Source: Gemmatirosa kalamazoonensis
Lineage (GTDB): Bacteria > Gemmatimonadota > Gemmatimonadetes > Gemmatimonadales > Gemmatimonadaceae
Direction of reading: 5' to 3'
Assembly: GCF_000522985.1 (NCBI RefSeq)
Contig: NZ_CP007129.1
Span: 310,001-374,000 of the forward strand
DNA length: 64,000 nt
The first letter of the stretch is position 1. Each line of letters starts with the position of its first letter. Shown here piece after piece: positions 37,516 through 45,836 of this stretch. Under the pieces are notes generated by a model. That model saw nothing but the letters and a program-made list of their open reading frames with translations, was not told where the DNA came from and searched no databases. Both the position numbers and the translations under genes were made by a program.

Positions 37516-37580
37516 GGATCGACTGATCCGCCGATCCGCGGCCAGACACGAGGAGCCTTGCATGCACATGGAGTTCTGAG
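37516..37580. repeat. Short repeat remnant R14 with terminal CATGGAGTTCTGA box
   Basis: GGATCGACTGATCC and CCGATCCGCGG words (37516-37541) are followed by GCACATGGAGTTCTGAG directly before ATG 37581. The box is similar to that after R3. Here its GGAG, about 8 nt before the ATG, is positioned to act as the ribosome binding site. Confidence 0.5.
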
Positions 37581-37856
37581 ATGGCGCACCCGAAGCACCA
37601 CGATCCGACGACGATCGCTCTCACGCTCGACGGCGAGACGCTGCTCGTGCGCGAGGGCGTCTCGCTCGCCGCGGCGCTGCTCGACGCGGGCGTGCGATCC
37701 TTCCGCCGATCGGTGTCGAGCGAGTCGCGCGCGCCGCTGTGCGGCATGGGCATCTGCCACGAGTGCCGCGTTACGATCGACGGCGTGCCGCACCGGCGCG
37801 CGTGCCTCGTGCCCGTCGCGGCGGGAATGGACGTGCGCACGGGAGGCGCCGCGTGA
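37581..37856 (+). CDS. 2Fe-2S ferredoxin-like subunit, D-hydroxyproline dehydrogenase gamma type
   Basis: A 91-aa protein with a plant-type 2Fe-2S binding pattern Cys54-x4-Cys59-x2-Cys62-x12-Cys75 (CGMGICHEC ... RRAC). Small proteins of this kind form the gamma subunit of D-hydroxyproline dehydrogenases and of HcnA-like oxidases, shuttling electrons between the two flavin subunits. The stop overlaps the ATG of the next gene (TGATG), so the two proteins are likely made in equal amounts. Confidence 0.88.
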   Translation: MAHPKHHDPTTIALTLDGETLLVREGVSLAAALLDAGVRSFRRSVSSESRAPLCGMGICHECRVTIDGVPHRRACLVPVAAGMDVRTGGAA

Positions 37857-39163
37857 TGCACGGGTTGGGCGCCCGCGACGTCGTCGTGGTCGGCGGCGGG
37901 CCGGCGGGGATCGCGGCGGCGACGCGCGCCGCGGAGTCGGGTGCGCGCGTGGTGCTGGTCGACGAGAGCCCGCTGCCGGGCGGCCAGATCTGGCGTCACC
38001 GCACCGACGCGCCGGCGGCCGCGCGACCGTGGCTCGAGCGGCTGCGTCGCTCCGGCGCGACGCTCATGGCGAGCAGCGCGGTGATCGACGCGTGGGCCGA
38101 GCCGTCGGACGACGGCGAGCTGCTCGCGCTCGCGGTCGAGCGCATCGCCGCGGGCGACGGCGCGTCCGCCGGTGCGCCGAGCGTGGTGCGGACGCACGCG
38201 GTGGTGCTCGCGACCGGGGCGCGCGAGCGGTTCCTCCCGTTCCCTGGCTGGACGCTGCCCGGCGTCGTGGGCGTCGGCGGCGCGCAGGCGCTGCTGAAGG
38301 GCGGCACGTCGTTCGCCGGCCGGCGCGTGGTGATCGCGGGGAGCGGTCCGCTGCTCCTCCCGGTCGCGGCGGCGCTCAGCGGGGCGGGCGCGCGCGTGGC
38401 GCTCGTCGCCGAGCAGGCGCCGTTAGGCCGCGTGGCCGCGTTCGCGGCCGGACTGTGGCGCCGCCCGCGCGCGCTCGTGGAGGCCGCACGCTACCGCGCC
38501 GGCTTCCGCCGCACGCCGTACCGCGTGGGAGAGTGGGTCGCGGCCGCGCACGCGGGTGCGAACGGCGCTCTCGCCGCGGTGGAGGTGACCGACGGGACGC
38601 GCGTGCGCACGCTCGACTGCGACCTGCTGTGCGCCGGCTACGGCCTGGTGCCGAACACCGAGCTGGCGCGACTGCTCGGCTGCCGCACGCAGGCTGGCGC
38701 CGTCGTCGTCGACGCGCGACAGGCGACGACGCGCGCGGGGGTGTTCTGCGCGGGCGAGCCGACCGGCATCGGCGGCGTCGACCTCGCGCTCGTCGAGGGA
38801 GAGATCGCGGGGCTGTGCGCCGCGGGGCGCGACGACGGCGCGGCGGCGCTGCACGGTCGCCGCGAGGGGCTGCGCGCGCTCGCCGCGGCGATGGACCGCG
38901 CGTTCGCGCCGCGGGCCGAGCTGCTCGCGCTCGCGCGTCCCGACACGATCGTCTGCCGTTGCGAGGACGTGCCGCTCGGCGCGATCGAGCCGGGGTGGTC
39001 GGCGCGTCAGGCGAAGCTGCAGACGCGCGCCGGGATGGGTCCCTGTCAGGGACGCGTGTGCGGCGCGGCGCTCGAGCTGCTGCGCGGCTGGCCGGCTGAT
39101 GCCGACTCCGTGCGTCCGCCCATCGCGCCCGCGTCGCTCGGCACGCTGCGGCGCGTGCAATGA
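37856..39163 (+). CDS. NAD(P)/FAD oxidoreductase, D-hydroxyproline dehydrogenase alpha type
   Basis: A 435-aa protein with two dinucleotide folds (VVVGGGPAGIAAATRAA and VVIAGSGPLLLPVAAAL), ATG-type VVLATGARERFLPFPGW, and a C-terminal BFD-like iron-sulfur segment CRCEDV ... GPCQGRVCG. It matches the alpha subunit of heteromeric D-hydroxyproline dehydrogenase (also HcnB/SoxA-like). The trio 36340, 37581, 37856 is in the order beta, gamma, alpha. GTG 37853 is an alternative start. Confidence 0.87.
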   Translation: MHGLGARDVVVVGGGPAGIAAATRAAESGARVVLVDESPLPGGQIWRHRTDAPAAARPWLERLRRSGATLMASSAVIDAWAEPSDDGELLALAVERIAAGDGASAGAPSVVRTHAVVLATGARERFLPFPGWTLPGVVGVGGAQALLKGGTSFAGRRVVIAGSGPLLLPVAAALSGAGARVALVAEQAPLGRVAAFAAGLWRRPRALVEAARYRAGFRRTPYRVGEWVAAAHAGANGALAAVEVTDGTRVRTLDCDLLCAGYGLVPNTELARLLGCRTQAGAVVVDARQATTRAGVFCAGEPTGIGGVDLALVEGEIAGLCAAGRDDGAAALHGRREGLRALAAAMDRAFAPRAELLALARPDTIVCRCEDVPLGAIEPGWSARQAKLQTRAGMGPCQGRVCGAALELLRGWPADADSVRPPIAPASLGTLRRVQ

Positions 39164-39169
39164 GCGGTC

Positions 39170-39299
39170 TCACGTGGAGACGCGGAGCGTGCGGAGAACT
39201 GCCTTGGCAGTGTGAATGAACCACAGAGGACGCAGAGGGCCGCAGAGGAAACCAACAGCGATTGGTTCTCCTCTGCGGCCCTCTGCGTCCTCTGCGGTT
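39170..39299. repeat. Compound repeat R16: CGCGGAG half arm plus CGCAGAGGA full inverted repeat
   Basis: A single CGCGGAG-word arm (39170-39202) abuts a full inverted repeat: AACCACAGAGGACGCAGAGG on (39219-39256) facing 39260-39299, with core AACCAAC / GATTGGTT. Two different arm families lie side by side between convergent genes (39163 and 39326). Confidence 0.85.
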
Positions 39300-39325
39300 C
39301 AGACTCGAAGAGACCCTTCCTCAGC

Positions 39326-40300
39326 TCACCGCCCCGCCGCGACCTTCGCCGAGCCGCCCTGGCCGTTGCTGGCGCCGTGGGCCGACGCGTTAGGCAGGGG
39401 GGGGCGGCTCGCCAGGCGCTCGCGGACGAGCTTCAGTGCCTCGTCGCGCTCGGCGCCCTCGAGCGGGAGGCGCGGGGGGCGCACGGTCTCGGTGCCGCGG
39501 CCGACCTCGGCCTGCACGAGCTTGATGAGCTGGACGAACTTCGGCACGGTGTCCATGCGGAGCAGCGGCAGGAACCAGTGGTAGAGCGCGTGCGCCTCGG
39601 CCCAGCGGCCGTCGCGCGCGAGCTCGTACACCCGCACCGACTCGACGGGGAGCGCGTTCACGAGGCCCGCGATCCAGCCGGCGGCGCCCATCGCGACCGC
39701 CTCGACGATCATGTCGTCGAGCCCGGCGAAGACCGCGAGGCGGTCGCCGAGCGCCTCACGGACGGCGGTGACGCGCCTAACGTCGCCGCTCGACTCCTTC
39801 ACGGCGTGCAGGTTCTCGTGCCGCTCGGCGAGCTCCGCGAGCTGCTCGGGGAGGACGTCGGTGCGGTAGGCGATGGGGTTGTTGTAGAGCATGCACGACA
39901 GCCCCGTCGCGTTGATGATCGCGCTGTAGTGCTCCCGCGCCTCCGGCCAGTCGCTGTAGTAGACGTAGGCGGGGAGGGCCATGATGCCGTCGCAGCCGAC
40001 CTGCTCGGCGGCGCGCGCGAGGGCGACGCACTCGGCGGTGGCGAGGCCGGCGATGCCGGCGACGACGGGGACGCGACCGGCGAGCGTGCGGACGCACGTC
40101 TCATTGACGGCGACCTTCTCCTCGAAGGAGAGCGTCGCGGCCTCGCCGAGGGAGCCGCCGGTGACGATGCCGGTGCAGCCGCTATCGACGAGCCAGTTGA
40201 CGTGATCGGCGAGCGCCGCGTGGTCGACGGTGAAGTCGTCCCGGAGCGGGGTGGTGATGGCCGGGATGACTCCGGTCCACTGGGGCTGTTCCATCGGCAT
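39326..40300 (-). CDS. DapA (DHDPS/NAL) family lyase, likely pyrroline-hydroxy-carboxylate deaminase
   Basis: A 324-aa class I aldolase-fold protein. Schiff-base Lys168 in AVKESSGDVR, the Tyr loop MLYNNPIAYRTDV, and GGSLGEAATLS are family hallmarks. In hydroxyproline operons a DapA-family enzyme converts 1-pyrroline-4-hydroxy-2-carboxylate to alpha-ketoglutarate semialdehyde and ammonia; a relative dehydrates L-2-keto-3-deoxyarabonate to the same product. Both roles fit here. ATG 40300 (or 40294) is preferred over ATG 40336, which would overlap the operator-like palindrome. It is divergent from the 40424 gene. A C-terminal Gly/Ala tail is extra. Confidence 0.87.
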   Translation of the reverse strand: MPMEQPQWTGVIPAITTPLRDDFTVDHAALADHVNWLVDSGCTGIVTGGSLGEAATLSFEEKVAVNETCVRTLAGRVPVVAGIAGLATAECVALARAAEQVGCDGIMALPAYVYYSDWPEAREHYSAIINATGLSCMLYNNPIAYRTDVLPEQLAELAERHENLHAVKESSGDVRRVTAVREALGDRLAVFAGLDDMIVEAVAMGAAGWIAGLVNALPVESVRVYELARDGRWAEAHALYHWFLPLLRMDTVPKFVQLIKLVQAEVGRGTETVRPPRLPLEGAERDEALKLVRERLASRPPLPNASAHGASNGQGGSAKVAAGR

Positions 40301-40321
40301 GGGCGCAGGGGCGGGGGTGGC

Positions 40322-40334
40322 GGATATTGTATCC
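40322..40334. promoter_or_regulatory. GGATA-N3-TATCC palindrome, site 4
   Basis: The sequence is GGATATTGTATCC, 21 bp upstream of the likely DapA-family start at 40300, in the divergent promoter region. Confidence 0.65.
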
Positions 40335-40382
40335 ATCCGCTCGGGGTGTGGCAATAGGCGGGGTTGCGGGAGGCGGTCCCAC

Positions 40383-40395
40383 GGATATTGTATCC
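40383..40395. promoter_or_regulatory. GGATA-N3-TATCC palindrome, site 5
   Basis: An identical copy of site 4 (GGATATTGTATCC), 61 bp apart centre to centre and 28 bp before GTG 40424. Two identical sites about six helical turns apart could allow cooperative binding. Confidence 0.65.
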
Positions 40396-40423
40396 GATTC
40401 CTGTCCCCTCGGAGAGCCCCCGC

Positions 40424-41476
40424 GTGCGACTCACCAGCGCGATCCACGCCGTCGACGCCCACGCGTGCGGCGAACCGGGCCGCGTCATCGTCGGCGGCGT
40501 CCTCGACGTCCCCGGCGCCACGATGTTCGACAAGATGCAGCACCTCGCGACCCACATGGACGGCCTCCGCCGCCGCATGCTCCGCGAGCCGCGCGGCTAC
40601 CCCGCCGCGAACTGCAACCTCGTCCTCCCGCCGACGCACCCCGACGCGCAGGCCGGCTACGTCATCATGGAGCAGGTCGAGTACCCTGGCATGTCGGGCA
40701 CGAACACGATGTGCGTCGCCACCGTGCTGCTCGAGACGGGGATGCTCCCCATGCAGGAGCCGGTCACGGAGCTCGTGCTCGAGGCGCCCGCGGGGCTCAT
40801 CCGCGTCCGCGCCGACTGCTCGAACGGCAAGGTGACCCGCGTCACGTTCCGCAACGTGCCCGCGTTCGCGACCCACCTCGACGCCGCCGTCGAGGTCCCG
40901 CACCTCGGCACCGTACGCGTCGACGTCGCCTACGGCGGCATGTTCTACGTCATCGCCGACGCCGAGCCGCTCGGCCTGCGTCTCACCGCGGACGAGGGGC
41001 GCGACATCGTCCGCGTCGGCGAGATGATCAAGGCCGCCGCCCGCGAGCAGCTGCCGGTGCGACACCCCGAGCAGCCGGGCTTCGAGGGGATCACCATCGG
41101 CCAGCTCTCGGGCCCACCGCACGACGCGGACAACGACATGCGCAACGCGGTGATCGTCTCCACCGGCACGCTCGACTGGGAGAAGCCGTCGACGTGGACC
41201 GGCGCGATCGACCGCTCCCCGTGCGGCACCGGCACCGCCGCGCGCATGGCCACGCTCCACGCGCGCGGCCGGCTTCCGCTCCACCGCGACTTCCGGCACG
41301 AGGGCGTGTTAGGCACCGTCTTCACCGGCCGCCTGCTCGAGGAGACGTCGGTCGGTCCGCACCGCGCCGTCGTCTCGTCGATCAGCGGCACCGCGTGGAT
41401 CACTGGCATGGCCACGTACGTCGTCGACGCCGACGATCCGTTTCCCGAGGGGTTCACCGTGGGGGACATCTGGTGA
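40424..41476 (+). CDS. Proline racemase family enzyme, Ser-Cys type
   Basis: A 350-aa paralogue of the 35260 epimerase from GTG 40424 (MRLTSAIHAVDAHACGEPG). The first catalytic position is Ser91 (GMSGTNTM) instead of Cys, while Cys267 is kept (SPCGTGTAARMA). Within this superfamily Cys-Cys enzymes are racemases or epimerases and Thr-Cys enzymes are trans-3-hydroxy-L-proline dehydratases; Ser-Cys members have mixed assignments. A role on 3-hydroxyproline or another hydroxyproline isomer is plausible. It has the two operator-like sites upstream and overlaps a downstream open frame as GTGA. Confidence 0.85.
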   Translation: MRLTSAIHAVDAHACGEPGRVIVGGVLDVPGATMFDKMQHLATHMDGLRRRMLREPRGYPAANCNLVLPPTHPDAQAGYVIMEQVEYPGMSGTNTMCVATVLLETGMLPMQEPVTELVLEAPAGLIRVRADCSNGKVTRVTFRNVPAFATHLDAAVEVPHLGTVRVDVAYGGMFYVIADAEPLGLRLTADEGRDIVRVGEMIKAAAREQLPVRHPEQPGFEGITIGQLSGPPHDADNDMRNAVIVSTGTLDWEKPSTWTGAIDRSPCGTGTAARMATLHARGRLPLHRDFRHEGVLGTVFTGRLLEETSVGPHRAVVSSISGTAWITGMATYVVDADDPFPEGFTVGDIW

Positions 41477-41508
41477 GCACTCGCGATGTCTCGCGCGGAG
41501 CACGGCTT

Positions 41509-41589
41509 CTCACGCGGAGCCGCGGAGAACGCGGAGCACTGCAACACAACGTGTTGGTTTTCTCCGCGTTCCCCGCGGCTCCGCGTGAG
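41509..41589. repeat. Inverted repeat R17, CGCGGAG-word arms
   Basis: Arms 41509-41547 and 41551-41589, CTCACGCGGAGCCGCGGAG on one side and its complement on the other, close on a CAACAC / GTGTTGG core. It lies between the racemase-family gene and ATG 41617. The frame from GTG 41473 stays open through it into the next gene. Confidence 0.9.
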
Positions 41590-41616
41590 CATACTCAGCG
41601 CAACCGAGTCCGACCC

Positions 41617-43419
41617 ATGACCTGCCCTTCCCGCAGCCTTCGCACGCTGACATGCGTGGCGCTCCTCGCCGCGTGCTCCTCCGGCTCGCCCGCTCGCACC
41701 GACGTCACCGTGAACCGCGCCGTCACGCACGACGTCTCGGCGCCGCTCGCGGCCGGCGCGCCGCCTAACGCGCTCGCGCCCGAGAACGAACGCGAGGAAG
41801 AGTCGGCCCGTCCGGTGAGCCACGACGTGCCGCCGGGCGGCGCGGCGGTGGAGCAGACGGCCGAGGGGACGCGGCCCGCGGCGACGGTCGTCGCGAGCTT
41901 CGACGGGCTCGGCGTCGGATTCACGGGGCCGCAGGGCTACATGCCCACGCTCCGCAATCCGTCCGACAACACGCTCGCCGTCGGGCCCGACCACGTCGTG
42001 CAGATCGTCAACACGCGCATGGCGATCTACACGAAGAGGGGGAAGCTGTACGACACGACGGGCAAGGTGCTGTACGGCCCCGTCGAGACGCGCACCGTGT
42101 TCCGCGGCTTCGGCGGCCCGTGCGAGCAGCGCAACAACGGCGACGCCGTCGTGCGCTACGACCAGCTCGCGAACCGGTGGCTCGTCGTCATGCCGATCTT
42201 CTCGCGCGTCACCGACCGGCCTAACGAGCCGCCGCCGATGCAGGCCGGGCCGGCGCAGCGCACCGTGCCCGGCCGACCGGGACAGCCCGGCGCCGCCGTG
42301 CGCCTGTACGTCCCCGAGCCGACGCCGCCGCCCGCGCCGCCCGCGCCGGGCGACACCGGCCCGCGCCGCCAGGGCCAGCGCCCGCCGCAGCCGACGACCG
42401 GGTCGTACGCGATGTGCTACGCGGTGAGCACCGGTCCGGATCCCATGGGCTCGTACTACCGCTACGAGTTCGTGCGCCCGCTCTTCCCCGACTACCCGCG
42501 TCCCGCCGTGTGGCCCGACGCGTACTACGTGCCGACGAGCACCGGCGACGAGGTGATTCAGAAGCACACGTGCGCCGTGGACCGCAAGCGGATGCTCGCC
42601 GGGCAGGACGCGACCGAGCAGTGCGTCGTGATCGACGGCGTGAACTTCCTGAACAACGCGGACCTCGACGGCACGGCGCTGCCGCCGAAGGGCGCGCCGA
42701 ACATCGTCCTCGCCGCCGGCGGCACGCAGCTGAAGAAGGTGATGGAGGACTCGGCCATCTACGCGTGGAAGTTCCACGTCGACTTCGACGACCCGTCGAA
42801 GACGCGCCTGGACGGGCCGCAGACCATCGCCGTCGCGCCCTACCACTACCTGTGCGACGGCCAGCTCACGAGCTGCGTGCCGCAGCCGGGCACCGACCGC
42901 CGGCTCGACGCGCAGGGCGACAAGCTCATGGCGCGCGTCGTCTACCGTCGCGTCGGCGGCCGCGAGATGGTCGTCGCGACGCACTCGGTGAACACGAGCG
43001 CCGGGGGCGGCGGCGTGCGCTGGTACGAGCTGCGGCCCGACAAGCACCGCGACCTCTCGCTCGCGCAGCAGGGCACGTACGCCCCGGGCGGCTTCTATCG
43101 CTGGATGGCGAGCCCCGCGATCGACAAGAAGGGGAACATCGGCATCGGCTACTCGTTCGGCGGCCTGCCGCACTTCGCCGGCCAGCGCTTCGCCGGCCGG
43201 CTCGCCGGCGATCCGCCCGGCGTGCTCACGCTGCACGAGACGGTGCTCGTCGAGGGCGAGGGCGCGCAGGCCAACACGCTGCGCTGGGAGGACTACACCC
43301 AGACCGCCGTCGACCCGAGCGACGACTGCACGATCTGGTACGTCGGCGACTACTACCACAAGGACGCGCCGAGCTACTCTACACGCATCGCCGCCGTGCG
43401 CATGCCCGGCTGCCGCTGA
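41617..43419 (+). CDS. Exported lipoprotein of unknown function, propeller-like
   Basis: A 600-aa protein. ATG 41617 opens a lipoprotein signal (SLRTLTCVALLAACSSGS, lipobox LAAC). A disordered Pro/Glu-rich stretch (residues about 25-75) and a second Pro-rich insert (about 205-265) flank a domain with NPSDNTLAVGPDHVVQIVN, DAVVRYDQLANRWLV, and a late GYSFGG...RWEDYTQTAVDPSDDCTIWYVGDYY, reminiscent of secreted beta-propeller proteins found with proteases. Family and function are not recognised. Its place between the Ser-Cys racemase and AraB suggests a surface role in the same catabolic unit, no more. Confidence 0.7.
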   Translation: MTCPSRSLRTLTCVALLAACSSGSPARTDVTVNRAVTHDVSAPLAAGAPPNALAPENEREEESARPVSHDVPPGGAAVEQTAEGTRPAATVVASFDGLGVGFTGPQGYMPTLRNPSDNTLAVGPDHVVQIVNTRMAIYTKRGKLYDTTGKVLYGPVETRTVFRGFGGPCEQRNNGDAVVRYDQLANRWLVVMPIFSRVTDRPNEPPPMQAGPAQRTVPGRPGQPGAAVRLYVPEPTPPPAPPAPGDTGPRRQGQRPPQPTTGSYAMCYAVSTGPDPMGSYYRYEFVRPLFPDYPRPAVWPDAYYVPTSTGDEVIQKHTCAVDRKRMLAGQDATEQCVVIDGVNFLNNADLDGTALPPKGAPNIVLAAGGTQLKKVMEDSAIYAWKFHVDFDDPSKTRLDGPQTIAVAPYHYLCDGQLTSCVPQPGTDRRLDAQGDKLMARVVYRRVGGREMVVATHSVNTSAGGGGVRWYELRPDKHRDLSLAQQGTYAPGGFYRWMASPAIDKKGNIGIGYSFGGLPHFAGQRFAGRLAGDPPGVLTLHETVLVEGEGAQANTLRWEDYTQTAVDPSDDCTIWYVGDYYHKDAPSYSTRIAAVRMPGCR

Positions 43420-43453
43420 CTCCTGCCCTCACGCCCTCCTGCCCTCCTGCCCT

Positions 43454-45139
43454 GTGTATTCGTTAGGCATCGACTACGGCACCAACTCCGTCCGCGCGCT
43501 CGTCGTCGACGTCGACACGGGCGCGGAGCTCGGGACCTGGGTGTACGACTATCCATCGGGACAGAAAGGGATCCTGCTCGACCCCACGGACCCCGACCTC
43601 GCCCGGCAGAACCCGCGCGACTACCTCGTCGGCCTCGAGGGCGCGGTGAAGGGCGCGCTCGCGCGCGCCGCCGAGCATGACGGGTTCGACGCGTCGCGCG
43701 TCGTCGGCATCGGCGTCGACACGACGGGGTCCACGCCGATCCCCGTCGACGTCCTCGGCCAGCCGCTCGCGTTCCAGGAGCGGTTCCGCACGGAGCTCGA
43801 CGCGTACGTGTGGCTGTGGAAGGACCACACCGGCCACGCCGAAGCGCGTCGCATCACCGAGACCGCGGCGCGGATGCGCCCGCACTACCTCGCGAAGTGC
43901 GGTGGCACGTACAGCGCGGAGTGGTACTGGGCGAAGATCCTGCACTGCCTGCACTCGTCGCCCGACGTGTTCGACGCCGCGCACACGTGGGTGGAGCACG
44001 CCGACTGGATCCCCGCGATCCTCACCGGCACCGAGCGCCCCGCGGCGCTGCGCCGCTCCGTGTGCGCGGCCGGGCACAAGGCGATGTACCACCGCGAGTG
44101 GGGCGGCTACCCGGATGCCGAGTTCCTCGCCGCGCTCGACCCGCGGCTCGTGCGGCTGCGCGACGCGTTGCCTAACGAGGCGCACAGCGTCGCCGACGCG
44201 GCGGGCGGTCTGACGGTGGAGTGGGCCGGTCGGCTCGGCCTCCCGACCGGGATCCCGGTCGCCGTCGGCGCGTTCGACGCCCACCTCGGCGCCGTAGGAT
44301 CGGGCATCCGGCGCGGCACGCTCGTGAAGATCATCGGCACGTCGACGTGCGACCTCATGATCGCGCCGCTCGACGCGGACTGCGCCGACGTCCCGGGGCT
44401 GTGCGGCGTCGTGCCCGAGTCGGTGCTGCCGGGACAGTTCGGCCTCGAGGCCGGGCAGAGCGCGGTCGGCGACATCTTCAACTGGTTCGTCGAAGGGGTG
44501 AAGCCGGCGGGGAAGGGGCACGCCGAGCTCACCGCGGAGGCGGAGCGGCTGCGCCCCGGCGAGAGCGGGCTGCTCGCGCTCGACTGGCTGAACGGCAACC
44601 GCACGGTGCTCGTCGACCAGCGCCTCACGGGCATGATCCTCGGCCTCACGCTGCACACCACGCCGGCCGAGATCTACCGCGCGCTCGTCGAGGCGACCGC
44701 GTTCGGCGCGCGCGTCATCATGGAGCGCTACGAGGAGTACGGCGACGCGGTCGATCGCATCGTGAACTGCGGCGGCATCTCCGACAAGAACCCGTTCGTC
44801 ATGCAGATCTACGCCGACGTCATGGGACGCCCGGTGCAGATCTCGCGCAGCGCGCAGACGTGCGCGCTTGGCGCCGCGGTGGCGGGCGCCGTCGTCGCCG
44901 GCACGGACGCCGGTGGACACGACTCGTTCGACCGAGCGATGCAGGCGATGACCGGCGTGCGCGACACGGTGTTCGAGCCGGTGCCCGAGCGGCGCGCGGT
45001 GTACGACCGGCTGTACGCGCTCTACCGTCGCCTGCACGACGCGTTCGGCGTGCCGGGCGCGAACGGGGACCTGTACGACGTCATGAAGGATCTGCTCGAC
45101 ATCCGCGACGAGATGCGCCGGGAGTCCCATGTCGCATGA
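43454..45139 (+). CDS. araB: Ribulokinase (FGGY family)
   Basis: A 561-aa FGGY kinase of full length. LGIDYGTNSVRALVVDVDTG at the N-terminus, GVDTTGSTPIPVD, GGTYSAEWYWAKILH, GHKAMYHREWGGYPD, GTSTCDLMIA and FNCGGISDKNPF-like VNCGGISDKNPFVMQIYAD match AraB. It phosphorylates L-ribulose to L-ribulose 5-phosphate, the second step of the isomerase route of L-arabinose use. The start is GTG 43454. The stop overlaps the araD start by 11 nt. No araA isomerase gene lies in the window. Confidence 0.93.
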   Translation: MYSLGIDYGTNSVRALVVDVDTGAELGTWVYDYPSGQKGILLDPTDPDLARQNPRDYLVGLEGAVKGALARAAEHDGFDASRVVGIGVDTTGSTPIPVDVLGQPLAFQERFRTELDAYVWLWKDHTGHAEARRITETAARMRPHYLAKCGGTYSAEWYWAKILHCLHSSPDVFDAAHTWVEHADWIPAILTGTERPAALRRSVCAAGHKAMYHREWGGYPDAEFLAALDPRLVRLRDALPNEAHSVADAAGGLTVEWAGRLGLPTGIPVAVGAFDAHLGAVGSGIRRGTLVKIIGTSTCDLMIAPLDADCADVPGLCGVVPESVLPGQFGLEAGQSAVGDIFNWFVEGVKPAGKGHAELTAEAERLRPGESGLLALDWLNGNRTVLVDQRLTGMILGLTLHTTPAEIYRALVEATAFGARVIMERYEEYGDAVDRIVNCGGISDKNPFVMQIYADVMGRPVQISRSAQTCALGAAVAGAVVAGTDAGGHDSFDRAMQAMTGVRDTVFEPVPERRAVYDRLYALYRRLHDAFGVPGANGDLYDVMKDLLDIRDEMRRESHVA

Positions 45140-45836
45140 CGCGCTGCGCGAGCAGGTGTGCCAGGCGAACCTCGACCTCGTGAAGGCGGGGCTCGTCATC
45201 CTCACGTGGGGTAACGTGAGCGGCGTCGATCGCGACGCCGGCGTGATGGCGATCAAGCCGAGCGGCGTCGCGTACGACGCGCTGCGGCCGGAGGACATCG
45301 TCGTCGTGTCGCTCGACACCGGCGACGTGGTCGAGGGCTCGCTCCGTCCGTCGTCCGACACGCCGACGCATCTCGTGCTCTACCGCGAGTTCCCGCGCAT
45401 CGGCGGCGTGGCGCACACGCACAGCGCCGCGGCGGTGAGCTGGGCGCAGGCCGAGCGGGACGTGCCGTGCTTCGGCACCACCCACGCCGACCACTTCCGC
45501 GGCTGCGTTCCCGTGACGCGCCGCATGCGCGCCGACGAGATCCGCGGCGCGTACGAGCACAACACGGGGCTGCTGATCGCCGAGTCCTTCCGCGAGCGCG
45601 GCCTCGACCCGTCCGACGTGCCCGGCGTGCTCGTCGCCGGCCACGGGCCGTTCGCGTGGGGCCACGACGTGCCTAACGCCGTCGAGAACGCCGTCGCCCT
45701 CGAGGCCACCGCCCGCATGGCGCTCGACACGCTGCGCATCAACCCCGACGCGCGCGCGATCGACGACACGTTGCTCGAGCGTCACCACCGCCGTAAGCAC
45801 GGCGCGGAGGCGTACTACGGCCAAGGCAAGGCTTGA
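45129..45836 (+). CDS. araD: L-ribulose-5-phosphate 4-epimerase
   Basis: A 235-aa class II aldolase-fold protein. Zinc ligands His96 and His98 in GVAHTHSA and a third His in VAGHGPFAWG, plus TWGNVSG, KPSGVAYD and TTHADHF, match AraD of E. coli in position. It converts L-ribulose 5-phosphate to D-xylulose 5-phosphate. It is translated together with araB (11-nt overlap). Repeat R18 follows at the stop. Confidence 0.94.
   Translation: MSHDALREQVCQANLDLVKAGLVILTWGNVSGVDRDAGVMAIKPSGVAYDALRPEDIVVVSLDTGDVVEGSLRPSSDTPTHLVLYREFPRIGGVAHTHSAAAVSWAQAERDVPCFGTTHADHFRGCVPVTRRMRADEIRGAYEHNTGLLIAESFRERGLDPSDVPGVLVAGHGPFAWGHDVPNAVENAVALEATARMALDTLRINPDARAIDDTLLERHHRRKHGAEAYYGQGKA

Noticed and set aside
41473-41616. 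GTG 41473 as the start of the secreted protein
   Set aside because: It overlaps the previous stop as GTGA and is in frame, but the lipoprotein signal begins at ATG 41617; used only as evidence for coupling.
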